The notes under the pieces were generated by a model. It had not been told where the DNA came from. It saw only the letters and a list, made by a program, of their open reading frames with translations, and searched no databases. A DNA stretch of 64,000 nucleotides from Bacteroidaceae bacterium (lineage in GTDB: Bacteria > Bacteroidota > Bacteroidia > Bacteroidales > Bacteroidaceae): assembly GCA_017447625.1 (NCBI GenBank), contig JAFSNB010000035.1:54972-118971 (forward strand), given 5' to 3'. The position numbers and the translations under genes are program-made. Numbering within the stretch: the stretch's first letter is position 1; every line of letters begins with the position of its first letter. This document shows positions 1-8,689 of this stretch, one piece after another.

Positions 1-1
1 C

Positions 2-196
2 GCCCGTCTCTCTGTGAAATGGGAGCAGGACCGTATCGTGCTTATCCAAGACGGCGACGCGGTAAGTAAAGATGGTGATACCGTGAACCACGACGACTAC
101 GTCTGTATCCCCAATAAGGACCGTATGCTGGAAGCCTATTGGGTACGCTACGGCAAGAAACGCGGTGAATCCTTCCTGATGGAAAAAGTGAATTGA
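2..196 (+). CDS. C-terminal fragment of an unrecognised protein (cut by window edge)
   Basis: The frame is open to the left edge and ends at 196, so only about the last 64 residues are present. A GTG at 14 could start translation, but the fragment reads like the end of a longer protein. It is hydrophilic, with no membrane segment and no motif I recognise. It lies 74 bases before the first membrane-protein gene of the GTPase cluster, on the same strand, so it may be an upstream member of that cluster. Confidence 0.6.
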   Translation, partial: ARLSVKWEQDRIVLIQDGDAVSKDGDTVNHDDYVCIPNKDRMLEAYWVRYGKKRGESFLMEKVN

Positions 197-211
197 TTTC
201 ACGATTTGACT

Positions 212-270
212 ATTTCACAATTTTACATTTTACATCCTACATTATACATTATACATTATATTTATATATT
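212..270. repeat. AT-rich 7-bp tandem repeat in spacer
   Basis: Degenerate copies of a TATACAT/TTTACAT heptamer run right up to the ATG at 271. This is one member of a class of heptamer arrays found in most spacers of the window. Confidence 0.7.
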
Positions 271-1227
271 ATGAAATCAGACAGCGGAAAAGTTTCAATC
301 GCCAATATCATCGCTCTGGCAGGTCTCGCCGGCATTGGCGTAATCTCTTTCTTCGGAATACTAATGCATTCAGCCGATGGTAAGCCCGGCGGGGCTATAA
401 TAGGAGCTGTGGCTCTCGTGGCCGGCTTGGCCTTCCTGCTCATCATGGCAATTAAAGCCAAGGGAGCAGAAGAGAATACAGACAACTGGCGTTATGTCGA
501 ATGGGGATGCGTCGGATTATACGTCATCGTGGCCGTGTTGTGCGCTGCACCCTTCCTCCGCTTCTTCCATATCACGGGCGGATCTGCCGCCATGCAACAG
601 CAGGCACGTGCTGAAATCGAGGCCATCAATGCCCTTTATTCCAATTACGACCAGCAGCGCACTACCTTCCTCACCTATGCAGTTGAAGAGATAAAGAATT
701 ACAAGGCATCCGGGCAGAAAGCCGCAGAAGGCGACGCTTTGGCTGAATATGTGGAGAAAGTAGTTGTCGGAGACGTTGACCGCTGGGGCGCAAAAGCCTC
801 TGCTCTCACACAAGTGCCCGAAGAAGTGCTGGCTCATTTGAAATCAATGGAAGAGCAGGTGAACACTTGGAATTTCATGGATTTGCCCTCTCTTGCTGCC
901 GCCATTGAGAATGAAGATGCCACCGCTTGGCAGCGTCTGAGTGAACAGATTGCGACTTACGGGACCGAGAACAAGCTTATTCCCGTAATCGAAGGAGGAG
1001 CCGGCGCACCTTACACTCTGAGCGGATATGCCCAGTTCGACCTCGGCACAGCCCCCGAACCAAAGTTCGCACAGATGCTCCGCGCTGCCGACGGCATCAC
1101 ACCTCTGGGTATAATCCTTCTCATTGTTCTCCATCTGATGGTCTTACTCAACTACATAGTAGCTCCGCGTTCCTCCACCGTTGCCATTTCCAAAGGCAAG
1201 CACATCTCCGGAGGAGCTGAACTTTGA
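271..1227 (+). CDS. Four-helix membrane protein of the GTPase cluster
   Basis: A 318-residue protein of unknown function. Hydrophobic segments lie at about residues 7-30, 38-60, 78-100 and 283-303. Between the third and fourth is a soluble, mostly helical region of about 180 residues that should be periplasmic if the N-terminus is inside. The open frame begins at a TTG at 193, but the ATG at 271 follows the spacer repeat and begins MKSDSGK directly before the first helix, so I chose it. The GTPase gene follows after 34 bases, suggesting one operon. I recognise no family; it could be the membrane core or scaffold of the complex. Confidence 0.75.
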   Translation: MKSDSGKVSIANIIALAGLAGIGVISFFGILMHSADGKPGGAIIGAVALVAGLAFLLIMAIKAKGAEENTDNWRYVEWGCVGLYVIVAVLCAAPFLRFFHITGGSAAMQQQARAEIEAINALYSNYDQQRTTFLTYAVEEIKNYKASGQKAAEGDALAEYVEKVVVGDVDRWGAKASALTQVPEEVLAHLKSMEEQVNTWNFMDLPSLAAAIENEDATAWQRLSEQIATYGTENKLIPVIEGGAGAPYTLSGYAQFDLGTAPEPKFAQMLRAADGITPLGIILLIVLHLMVLLNYIVAPRSSTVAISKGKHISGGAEL

Positions 1228-1261
1228 TAATTCATAATGCACAATTCATAATTCATAATTT
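1228..1261. repeat. TTCATAA heptamer tandem repeat
   Basis: Tandem heptamers of TTCATAA type fill the whole 34-base gap between the membrane-protein gene and the GTPase gene. Confidence 0.7.
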
Positions 1262-3076
1262 ATGCCAACACTAAACGGAAATAAGCCAACGCTTCTCAGC
1301 CAACTGAGAAAGCAGCCGAATATAGAATTGCAGAAGCTGGTACAGCTCTTGCAGACATACGAAGACCTCTCCGTAAATGACCTCGAAGGAGTTGTTCCAC
1401 AGCTCGTCTTTGAGCAATTGCGTGAAGCTGGCCGCAAACCAGAAGAAGTAGCTCTCTGGAACGAGATTGAGTCTTCACCACGTAACAATCCTGCTGAAAT
1501 TCAGGACATGCAGCGTAAGGTGACTACCTATTTGCAGCGCTATCCAGATGGTCCCAAAGCCGCAGACGCACAGAATCTTACCAACCAACTGCAACAGGAA
1601 TTGGCTGATGCCATGCAGAAGCAGAGGGAAGCCGAAGCAGCCGCTCGCGAGCAGTCAGACTGGGCTACGCTGGAACGCGGCAACTACACCGCCCTGCGTA
1701 ACTATAAGATGAAATACCCCAGCAGCGTTCACATGGACGAACTGGATGACCTCATGTGGGAGAATACCAAGAATGCCATCAGCATACACAGCCTCAACCG
1801 TTATCTCACCGACTGGCCATTGGGTCGGCACGCAGCCGAAGCAAATAAAGCCATTGCCAGTTTCGGCGAGTGGGACAGCGTGAAGCGCTCGGGTGATCTG
1901 TTCCTGGTTGATGACTACCGCGACAACAACCCCGACAGCCCGTTTATCAACGATGTCAACGCCCTTTATTACCAGCTGCGCGATGAGGAGCTGGCCAAGA
2001 TGAAATCCAACCCGTCGGAGTATAGTAAGGACGATGTGGAGCGTCTGCTCGCAGCCGACATTTTCACCCGCTGGGAACTGGAGGACGAAGAGCTCATCAC
2101 CGAAGAGAGCTGGGAGAAACTACAACTAGACCGCGACCTCTTCCCCGTGATTCAGGACTATCAGATAGAAGACCCGAACATCACCGCTCCTGCTGGATGC
2201 ACAGACATCTATCTCTTCGGTACTCCGGGCACAGGAAAAACCTGTCTGCTGATGGGTCTGGCCGGAGCCAACGGACAGGGCTACACTCTGAACATGAAGA
2301 CCCACGGAGGCCCATACGCCTCTGCCCTCCAGGAATATGTAAACGCAGGAATAACGCCGGGACGTACGTTCGGAAAATTCGTAACCACCATCAACGGACA
2401 GGTAAGCGAGCAGATGAAAGGCGACAAGTTCGTTCAGCACCACATCAACCTCGTGGAGATGTCTGGTGAGGAATTTGCCCTGCGTATCGCCGACTCCCGC
2501 GAAGTGTCCCTCTCGGACATGGGAACAGGAGCTACCAACCTGCTTATGAACGAGAACCGCAAGGTGTTCTTCATCATAGTCGATTCCACCAAAGACAAGG
2601 TCAAGGTGGAATACGTGGAGCAGGTTAAGGACAACGAGGGCAATGTCATTGACGAGCGCATACGTAAGAAATATATCTCACAGCTCTCCATACTCAACAA
2701 GTTCGTATCACTCTTTGAGCTCCCTGAGAATCAGGCTGTAATGCAGCGCGTAGATGCCATTCATTTCATAGTCACCAAGGCCGATATGCTTGGTGAGGAG
2801 AATGTGCGTCTGGAGAAAGCCCGCGAACTGCTTATCAACAAATACTCCGGTCCGGTGGAGCAACTGAAGACCTATTGCCGCCAGACCAAGCGCATAAACG
2901 CCTCTACCAACTACCGTCCACAGGTGTTCACGTTCTCGCTCGGACGATTCTTCCTCGGAGACGTGTTTGACTTCAATGACACGGAAACCCGCAAGATTAT
3001 CGACACCATCCGGTTCGTGACTGCCGGTAAGAAAGAAAAGACCTGGTGGGACCGTTTCAAAGAGAGCATCAGCTAA
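1262..3076 (+). CDS. TPR-like/P-loop GTPase of the membrane cluster
   Basis: A 604-residue cytosolic protein with no signal peptide or membrane helix. The N-terminal half is helical, with at least four degenerate repeats of the pattern Y-x-x-x-(Y/W)P-x-G/S (for example YLQRYPDG, YKMKYPSS, YLTDWPLG), resembling TPR-type helical hairpins. The C-terminal half is a P-loop GTPase: Walker A GTPGTGKT at 320-327, a G3-like EMSG at 399-402 (E in place of D), the hydrophobic strand FFIIVD, and a G4-like TKAD at 505-508. Glu in G3 and Thr in G4 depart from the DxxG/NKxD consensus. It may belong to the GTPases of conflict or signalling systems (double-GTPase type), but I cannot confirm this. The neighbouring single-pass proteins are likely partners. 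Confidence 0.75.
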   Translation: MPTLNGNKPTLLSQLRKQPNIELQKLVQLLQTYEDLSVNDLEGVVPQLVFEQLREAGRKPEEVALWNEIESSPRNNPAEIQDMQRKVTTYLQRYPDGPKAADAQNLTNQLQQELADAMQKQREAEAAAREQSDWATLERGNYTALRNYKMKYPSSVHMDELDDLMWENTKNAISIHSLNRYLTDWPLGRHAAEANKAIASFGEWDSVKRSGDLFLVDDYRDNNPDSPFINDVNALYYQLRDEELAKMKSNPSEYSKDDVERLLAADIFTRWELEDEELITEESWEKLQLDRDLFPVIQDYQIEDPNITAPAGCTDIYLFGTPGTGKTCLLMGLAGANGQGYTLNMKTHGGPYASALQEYVNAGITPGRTFGKFVTTINGQVSEQMKGDKFVQHHINLVEMSGEEFALRIADSREVSLSDMGTGATNLLMNENRKVFFIIVDSTKDKVKVEYVEQVKDNEGNVIDERIRKKYISQLSILNKFVSLFELPENQAVMQRVDAIHFIVTKADMLGEENVRLEKARELLINKYSGPVEQLKTYCRQTKRINASTNYRPQVFTFSLGRFFLGDVFDFNDTETRKIIDTIRFVTAGKKEKTWWDRFKESIS

Positions 3077-3124
3077 GCTGCGCATTTATAATCTTCATAT
3101 AATATTCATCATGGCTCTTCACCT

Positions 3125-3173
3125 CTTGTCCTCATTTCGCTCCCTCCCTACAAGGGAGGGCGGGGGGAGAGTC
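3125..3173 (+). repeat. Palindromic repeat, type A, spacer copy
   Basis: A single forward copy beginning CTTGTCCTC. The core is CCCTCCCT, loop ACA, AGGGAGGG, and it ends GGGGGGAGAGTC. It lies 18 bases before the next start codon. Confidence 0.85.
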
Positions 3174-3191
3174 TCCTAATTCTATAATCCT

Positions 3192-5090
3192 ATGATAACC
3201 CAAATAGGCCTCCGCATCGGAGGCACCAAGGAACGCCGCGCAGGTTTCGCCCCGTTGGTAACGGTAGGTGTCCTGGCTGGCAACGAAGGGGCTAACATGG
3301 ACCGCTCTTCCATAATAGCCGATAACCCCTCATATCTCGTCAAGCACGGCGACGGGTATATCTTGTATATGCTGCTTGACATCCGGGTCAAGTCCTTCGA
3401 TGCAGATGCGCCCGGCGTGCTAAGCATCGCCGTAACGATACCGTCAGGCCAGTGTCTGGCAGAAGGGAAAAGCCCCTACACACTGCTTCAGGACATCTAT
3501 AACCTCTTTGTCGCAGAGTATATGTCGCCGCAGACCGACGGGCGTCACAGTTTCATAAACAAGGAGATAGACGACGAGCCCTTCCGTCAGATTATGGCGC
3601 AATACTCGCTCGCCCCCTCTGCATCGGCCTATATCCCGATGAACCCGCAGGGACTCACCGGCACTCTGAATGTCCCGGCAGAGAAGATGGCAGACTTCAT
3701 GCGCGACACCCAGTTCCCGGAATTCTCTTCGTTCAAGGAGATTGAGGTTGGTGCCAAATGCCAGTCGTCAATAGGGCTGGAGAATCTGGAGATTCCGCGC
3801 GTACATATTTATAATATAATAGTCAACGGCACTCCCACCGGCCAGACTTTGCGACATCCCGAAGACAAATACACCACGACGCTCGAGAGCAGTTCGATGG
3901 TAGAATATACCAATGTGTCATTCTCTCTTGGCGGACTGCTCCAGGCTTCCGGAATGCAGATGTCGTTCGAGGGCGCTACAATCCGGCTTGACCCGATGAC
4001 AGATACCATCCATTGTACGATTCCCAAGCGGATGGTGAAGTATTCCGTCAAAGTGACTCTGAAACGCCCCGGTGCCAAGGATGTGCCTGCGGAAGACCAG
4101 AACACCATCATCAATTTCTTTAAGACAGACAAGGCACAGCTGCTGCTCGCAGGCAAGGACATCAGCGACATCATAACCACTCCGATGAGTGAGCCGTATC
4201 TCGTTGATGCCTCGTTTGCAACCGGCGAGGTGAAGATGACGCCGGCACATATCGGAAGCTATATCTTCAGCGTTACATCGCAGCCAGACAAGGCCAAACA
4301 CGCCGTTTCCATAAACATCTCCTATCGCAAAGAGACACCTGCACCTGCAGCCCGTCCTGCAAAGCCGAAACCGACAGTCCCCTCGGATTCTGTCCCATCC
4401 GCAGGTTCTCTCCCTCCGTCGGGGGGAGCCGGAGAGGGGCTCACAGAAGGCTACTCACGCACAGCTCTCATCATAAGTGCTGTGGCTGGCTTCGCCGCCG
4501 GATGCCTGCTCGTCGGATGCCTATGGTGGTTTCTTGGAGGAGATAAAGAGGCCACTACAACCACTCCCAATGAAGAAGGGGTAGTCTATGGTGACACACT
4601 CTCCGCAAACACTCAGGACAGCCTCCAGAACATTGTCACTGAGGACAAAGCGGGGACTTCAGACGGCGCAGCAAGCCTCGAAGCAACACCTGCTGTCTCA
4701 GAGCCAAGTGAGGCCGAACGAGCTGCTCAGGTAGAAGAGGAGATGAGAAAAGCCGAGGAGACTGCTAAGCAAAAGAAGCTGGAAGAGGAGGCCGCCAAGA
4801 AGAAACAGCAAGACGAGGCTAAGAAAGCACAGAATCGTGCTGAGATTATGGCTCTCGTGAACAAAGGAGACCTCTCAGGCTGCCGCAACCACAGCGGTTG
4901 GAAGGCCAAGAGCGCCGTCTCAAAGGCTGAGCAATTAGCTATAGAGAACATTCTCAAGAAACGCGATGAACTGAAAGAGACCAAGCTGAACAATGACGTT
5001 ATTAAGAAGTTCAAGCCTTTCACCTGGGATAATATCTCTGCCGCCAGCAAAGCTATAACCGAATGGGAAAGTAAACCCGAAAACCAATAA
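3192..5090 (+). CDS. Single-pass membrane protein, paralogue A1 of the cluster
   Basis: 632 residues. A soluble N-terminal region of about 400 residues has no signal peptide and so should be cytosolic. A Pro/Ala-rich linker with the repeat-derived peptide SLPPSGGAGEG follows, then a membrane helix at about 425-446, a charged Glu/Lys/Ala coiled coil (about 510-555) and a C-terminal helical domain. The gene at 7038-8642 is a diverged paralogue: both have a (C/R)LA(E/D)GKSP motif near residue 90, the same linker-helix-coiled-coil order, and C-terminal domains aligning around EQLA and KPF. The family is unknown. Neighbours suggest an adaptor linking the cytosolic GTPase to the periplasm. Confidence 0.75.
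   Translation: MITQIGLRIGGTKERRAGFAPLVTVGVLAGNEGANMDRSSIIADNPSYLVKHGDGYILYMLLDIRVKSFDADAPGVLSIAVTIPSGQCLAEGKSPYTLLQDIYNLFVAEYMSPQTDGRHSFINKEIDDEPFRQIMAQYSLAPSASAYIPMNPQGLTGTLNVPAEKMADFMRDTQFPEFSSFKEIEVGAKCQSSIGLENLEIPRVHIYNIIVNGTPTGQTLRHPEDKYTTTLESSSMVEYTNVSFSLGGLLQASGMQMSFEGATIRLDPMTDTIHCTIPKRMVKYSVKVTLKRPGAKDVPAEDQNTIINFFKTDKAQLLLAGKDISDIITTPMSEPYLVDASFATGEVKMTPAHIGSYIFSVTSQPDKAKHAVSINISYRKETPAPAARPAKPKPTVPSDSVPSAGSLPPSGGAGEGLTEGYSRTALIISAVAGFAAGCLLVGCLWWFLGGDKEATTTTPNEEGVVYGDTLSANTQDSLQNIVTEDKAGTSDGAASLEATPAVSEPSEAERAAQVEEEMRKAEETAKQKKLEEEAAKKKQQDEAKKAQNRAEIMALVNKGDLSGCRNHSGWKAKSAVSKAEQLAIENILKKRDELKETKLNNDVIKKFKPFTWDNISAASKAITEWESKPENQ
4408..4440 (+). repeat. Palindromic repeat, type B, in frame
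   Basis: CTCTCCCTCCGTC then GGGGGGAGCCGGAGAGGGGC, read in frame as SLPPSGGAGEG, about 13 residues before the membrane helix of the host protein. The paralogue at 7038 has a homologous copy in the equivalent place, with matching upstream bases. Confidence 0.85.
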
Positions 5091-5094
5091 TAAG

Positions 5095-5949
5095 ATGAAA
5101 ATTATTAAATTAGCTGCAATATTTGCGGTGCTCGTGGGAGGTATATTTCTCGCAATCAAATGGAACAGTCTGTTCTCAGTGAGCACCACCACAGAATATG
5201 CCACCGAGGACAAACTGAACATCACCGACGAGTGCAACCGTATTCGCGAGGCGTGGGAAAAAGAGAGCGGATGGAACGAAGCCCTTTACCGCGACCAACG
5301 CGCCGATATAGACCAGAGCAAAGCTATGAAGATGTTCTCCTTAGAGGGTTACAACAAGGTGAACAACTGTCTGCGCGAGACCGTGGCCAATAAAGCGTGT
5401 GAAGGATATAAGAACGCTCTTCACAGCGACAGTTTCAAGGACGCAGCCCTGCAACAGCAGTTCGCTGGCGTGACCCTACTAGCCAAGGCGGAGAATATGG
5501 AAAACGATCCGCGTATCGTAAATATCAAAGCCATCCACAAGCTCTACACCAACGTCAATGGTTTTGTAAACAGAAAGCACACCATCACGCCGAAGTTCGA
5601 CACAAAGACCACCGACTGGCGCTCGTTTATCAGCCTGCAGAATGCATTGGTAAGCACAGCTAAGGGCTATCGTAACGACCCGTTGTTCAAGGAGATAGAA
5701 CATCTGCCGGGATTCCAGCAAGGACTGGACGAGAAGACCATTAGGACAGCTACCAACGGACAGCGTCCCTCGTTCTACACCCGTCTCAGCCAGCAGATAG
5801 TGGATTACTTCAGCGGCGTAGAAGCCACGCAGGAGAATCTCAACCTGCTCAATCAGATATACAAGAACTTCGCAAACGAAGAGACCAGCTACGGACTGGA
5901 CAACCTCGCCACCATCAAAGTTGAAATGGACGGTCTGGTGAATCCATAA
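5095..5949 (+). CDS. N-anchored envelope protein of the cluster
   Basis: 284 residues. One N-terminal hydrophobic segment (about 3-23), preceded by K3 and K6, should act as an uncleaved anchor, with the rest in the periplasm. The remainder is soluble and mostly helical, with no family I recognise. The start is four bases after the stop of the upstream gene, which implies a shared transcript and probable translational coupling. Confidence 0.7.
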   Translation: MKIIKLAAIFAVLVGGIFLAIKWNSLFSVSTTTEYATEDKLNITDECNRIREAWEKESGWNEALYRDQRADIDQSKAMKMFSLEGYNKVNNCLRETVANKACEGYKNALHSDSFKDAALQQQFAGVTLLAKAENMENDPRIVNIKAIHKLYTNVNGFVNRKHTITPKFDTKTTDWRSFISLQNALVSTAKGYRNDPLFKEIEHLPGFQQGLDEKTIRTATNGQRPSFYTRLSQQIVDYFSGVEATQENLNLLNQIYKNFANEETSYGLDNLATIKVEMDGLVNP

Positions 5950-5975
5950 TTATGAATTATGAATTATGAATTTTA
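5948..5975. repeat. ATTATGA heptamer repeat carrying start codons
   Basis: Tandem heptamers place ATG triplets at 5952, 5959 and 5966, one in each reading frame. The third opens the next gene. Confidence 0.75.
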
Positions 5976-7033
5976 AATTAAGAATTATATTACTAGCTTT
6001 ATCCCTCTGCCCCTTCACCCTACACGCACAGGATGAACAGCCGCAGCCTGCCACGACGCAGACTCCGGAGGCTTCAGTCGACCAGGCCACAATACGAACT
6101 CTGAACCTGAGAATCACACAGTTGGAGGCCAGCGAAGCCGCAAAGCAGAAGAACATCGACTCCCTGAACGCCGTCATCAAAAGCCTGAAGGAGGACACTT
6201 TAACTCTTGGCAAGAAAGTGCGTGAACTCACCACCAAGTACAACAGCGATTCTCTCAAGGGCAACGACAAGTGGACAAAGGCAAAGGCTCTCGAAGCAGA
6301 CAAGAAACAGTTGCAGAAGGAGAAAGACGCAGCCCTCAAGCAGGTCGGCGTGATAGTTGCGAAGCAGCAGGAGCAGCACAAGGCGGACTCTACGCAGATT
6401 GCCTCGCTCAACAAGCAGCTCGCTGACCTGAAGAAATTCCGCACTATGCGTCTGGAGCAGATGGCAGGCACAGAGCTACAAGCCTGGCTCGGCAAGAAAT
6501 ACAGCGAGATCAACATGCAGGACCTGCTTTCTGCCTATGCGCAATACCAAGAACTCTCAGGCGAGAGTCAGGAGATTGCCAAAGCCGCACAGCAACTGGC
6601 ACCGCTGGTTGAAGAGATGAAGGCCTACCAACAGGCGGGCGAAGTGCTGCAACGGCCTTACGCCTCAAACGAAGTTTCTTCAGCAAAGAACGCCGTAAAC
6701 GCGGTCAGACAGAACATTCCCGCCGGACCCAAGCAGGAGGAGATGATGCAGCGCTTCAAGAACCTCGACAACTATTGGGTCACCGTGGAGATCTTCCAGA
6801 AACTGATTAAAGATGTTGAGAAGCAGACCAGCGGTTTGGACAAGCACAACGCAGCCTCGCCGTTAGTAACCAAGGTGTTGGCATCTGAGACCAACGTCAA
6901 GAGAGTAGCCTATTTCAACGATATACCGTGGCTCGCGACCCAATGGGCAGCCTACAAGAAACAGCTCGACACCGACTGCATCAAGGCCGCAACCAGCGAA
7001 CCGCGCAACGCAATAATGAACCTACAGCAATAG
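5966..7033 (+). CDS. Exported coiled-coil protein of the cluster
   Basis: 355 residues. A clear signal peptide (MNFKLRIILLALSLCPFTLHA, cleavage near AQD) is followed by a low-complexity stretch and a long coiled coil at about 45-155 rich in Lys, Gln and Leu, then a helical C-terminal region. It should lie in the periplasm. The start at 5966 is the third ATG of a heptamer array and is the one in frame with the signal peptide. No family is recognised; a spacer or scaffold role between envelope partners is a guess. Confidence 0.7.
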   Translation: MNFKLRIILLALSLCPFTLHAQDEQPQPATTQTPEASVDQATIRTLNLRITQLEASEAAKQKNIDSLNAVIKSLKEDTLTLGKKVRELTTKYNSDSLKGNDKWTKAKALEADKKQLQKEKDAALKQVGVIVAKQQEQHKADSTQIASLNKQLADLKKFRTMRLEQMAGTELQAWLGKKYSEINMQDLLSAYAQYQELSGESQEIAKAAQQLAPLVEEMKAYQQAGEVLQRPYASNEVSSAKNAVNAVRQNIPAGPKQEEMMQRFKNLDNYWVTVEIFQKLIKDVEKQTSGLDKHNAASPLVTKVLASETNVKRVAYFNDIPWLATQWAAYKKQLDTDCIKAATSEPRNAIMNLQQ

Positions 7034-7037
7034 AACA

Positions 7038-8642
7038 ATGTTATTCATACGCAACATAGCACTACGCATATACGGCGGTCCCCTAGCCACCGGCCTCAAT
7101 GAGGAGCCCCTCGTTGCTGCCGGCACCGTGCCTGAGGAGTTCCACGCTATCCCGCCAACAATCGTCGATGAGACGCAGACGTGGATAATCACACACGCAC
7201 AGAACTACACCCTTTATGCCCTGCATACACGTGCGTGCAAGACATCCGACGGACAGCCTGGACAGATGCAGACCTGTCTCCTTCTGCCCACTCAGCAGCG
7301 TCTGGCCGATGGCAAAAGCCCGCTGGAAGTGCTAAACTCCGTCTCTGCCGCCTTCTCCATTCAGGCCATGATGGGAGGCGACGTCCTGCCCGACACGCCC
7401 GTAGACAGTTCGCCGTACCAGAATCTTCTGCGTCGCTATCGCTTAGAGGCACGCCCCACATCTCTACCCGTAATGAACGGGCCAGAGGCTGCCGCCTACT
7501 GTGTGGAGAATATGACGCAGCTCGAAGCTCTGATGCGTCATAGCCGCTATCCGGAACTCGGACATGTAGGACGTCTCGAACTCGGAACACACTGCCAGTC
7601 AACCATTGCCCTTAACACTAAGGCGGCTGCAAGACCGGCAAAGCCAGTGAATCCGATACCCACACCGACACCGACGGCCCCCCCTACCGCCCCCGTGGGG
7701 GCCTCATTAGATAAGCCGGACGCAACAGTTGTTCCCCCCACTACAGGAGCAGTGCCACCCGCTGGAACCGTGCCTCACACAGGAACTGTCCCCACCGCAG
7801 GTTCTCTCCCCCCCACGGGTGGAGCCGGAGAGGGGCCTGGAGACACTTATGACATCCCCGACTTCATCAAAGCAATACAGAAGCCGAGCGGCGGCTCTGG
7901 ACAACCCTCCACACCGCGTTTCACCCCGCCACCCGCACCCTCAACTTCCACCCAACCATCAACCAGTAGCCAGCCAAAAAATAATGGTCAATGGTCAATG
8001 GTCAATGGTCAATGGAGAAAGTGGCTGTTTGCTGCGCTCGGTCTGCTCTTGGCTATTCTTCTCTTTATGGGAATTAAAGCCCTCATTTCCAAAGGCTCTG
8101 GCTCAGGAATCTCAGATGAGAAACAGGAGATAGCCGACACCGTTATGGTTGATGTCCCTGACGTTATCGATGAGGTAACTCCTGAGCAGAGTGAAGCCGA
8201 AGAAATCGGAGACAGACTCAAGAAAATCGCTGAGGAGGAAGCAAAAAGAAGAGCTGAGGAGGAGGCTAAACGCAAAGCGGAGGAAAGTGAGAAGATAAAA
8301 GAGAAAAAAGTAATAGAGAAAGATGACGAGGGCAGTCAGCAAGTGATACAGGATGATCCTGCACCTGCTCCCAGACGTGCCGGTAAGTCCGCCGCACAAG
8401 AGGAACTGCTACGCCTTATCAACGACGACGAGGTGAAGCTGTGGACCTGCCGCACCAGCGACGGCTACAACAACACCCTCAACCGCAGAGAGCAACTGGC
8501 TGTGGATGCCGTCAAACGCTATTATGACGAAAACACCAAGCCTATAGTTGATAATATCCTGCAGCGATACAAGCCATTCAGAAGCATTGACGAAGTGGTG
8601 CGCGCCGCCAACGAAATCAAGGAAGCTCTCAAAGACTTCTAA
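7038..8642 (+). CDS. Single-pass membrane protein, paralogue A2 of the cluster
   Basis: 534 residues, paralogous to the protein at 3192-5090. It has a shorter N-terminal domain with RLADGKSP near residue 92, then a long Pro/Thr linker with repeated V-P-x-x-G units ending SLPPTGGAGEG, a membrane helix at about 329-350, a Glu/Lys/Arg coiled coil, and a C-terminal domain of about 80 residues shared with its paralogue. Just before the helix, a 7-bp DNA tandem repeat is read in frame as MVNGQW-type units. It starts four bases after the previous stop. There is no signal peptide, so the N-terminus should be cytosolic and the C-terminus periplasmic. The function is unknown. Confidence 0.75.
   Translation: MLFIRNIALRIYGGPLATGLNEEPLVAAGTVPEEFHAIPPTIVDETQTWIITHAQNYTLYALHTRACKTSDGQPGQMQTCLLLPTQQRLADGKSPLEVLNSVSAAFSIQAMMGGDVLPDTPVDSSPYQNLLRRYRLEARPTSLPVMNGPEAAAYCVENMTQLEALMRHSRYPELGHVGRLELGTHCQSTIALNTKAAARPAKPVNPIPTPTPTAPPTAPVGASLDKPDATVVPPTTGAVPPAGTVPHTGTVPTAGSLPPTGGAGEGPGDTYDIPDFIKAIQKPSGGSGQPSTPRFTPPPAPSTSTQPSTSSQPKNNGQWSMVNGQWRKWLFAALGLLLAILLFMGIKALISKGSGSGISDEKQEIADTVMVDVPDVIDEVTPEQSEAEEIGDRLKKIAEEEAKRRAEEEAKRKAEESEKIKEKKVIEKDDEGSQQVIQDDPAPAPRRAGKSAAQEELLRLINDDEVKLWTCRTSDGYNNTLNRREQLAVDAVKRYYDENTKPIVDNILQRYKPFRSIDEVVRAANEIKEALKDF
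7804..7836 (+). repeat. Palindromic repeat, type B, in frame
   Basis: CTCTCCCCCCCACGGGTGGAG then CCGGAGAGGGGC, read as SLPPTGGAGEG in the linker. A related perfect palindrome, GCCCCC-GT-GGGGGC, lies about 100 bases upstream at 7689-7702. Confidence 0.85.
7983..8013 (+). repeat. GGTCAAT heptamer repeat inside a coding region
   Basis: Four tandem GGTCAAT units are translated in frame just before the membrane helix of the host protein. Such arrays are otherwise found in spacers of this window. Confidence 0.8.
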
Positions 8643-8689
8643 AGCCTAAATCCTAAAATATAAAATCTTTAAATCATAAAATACTTAGG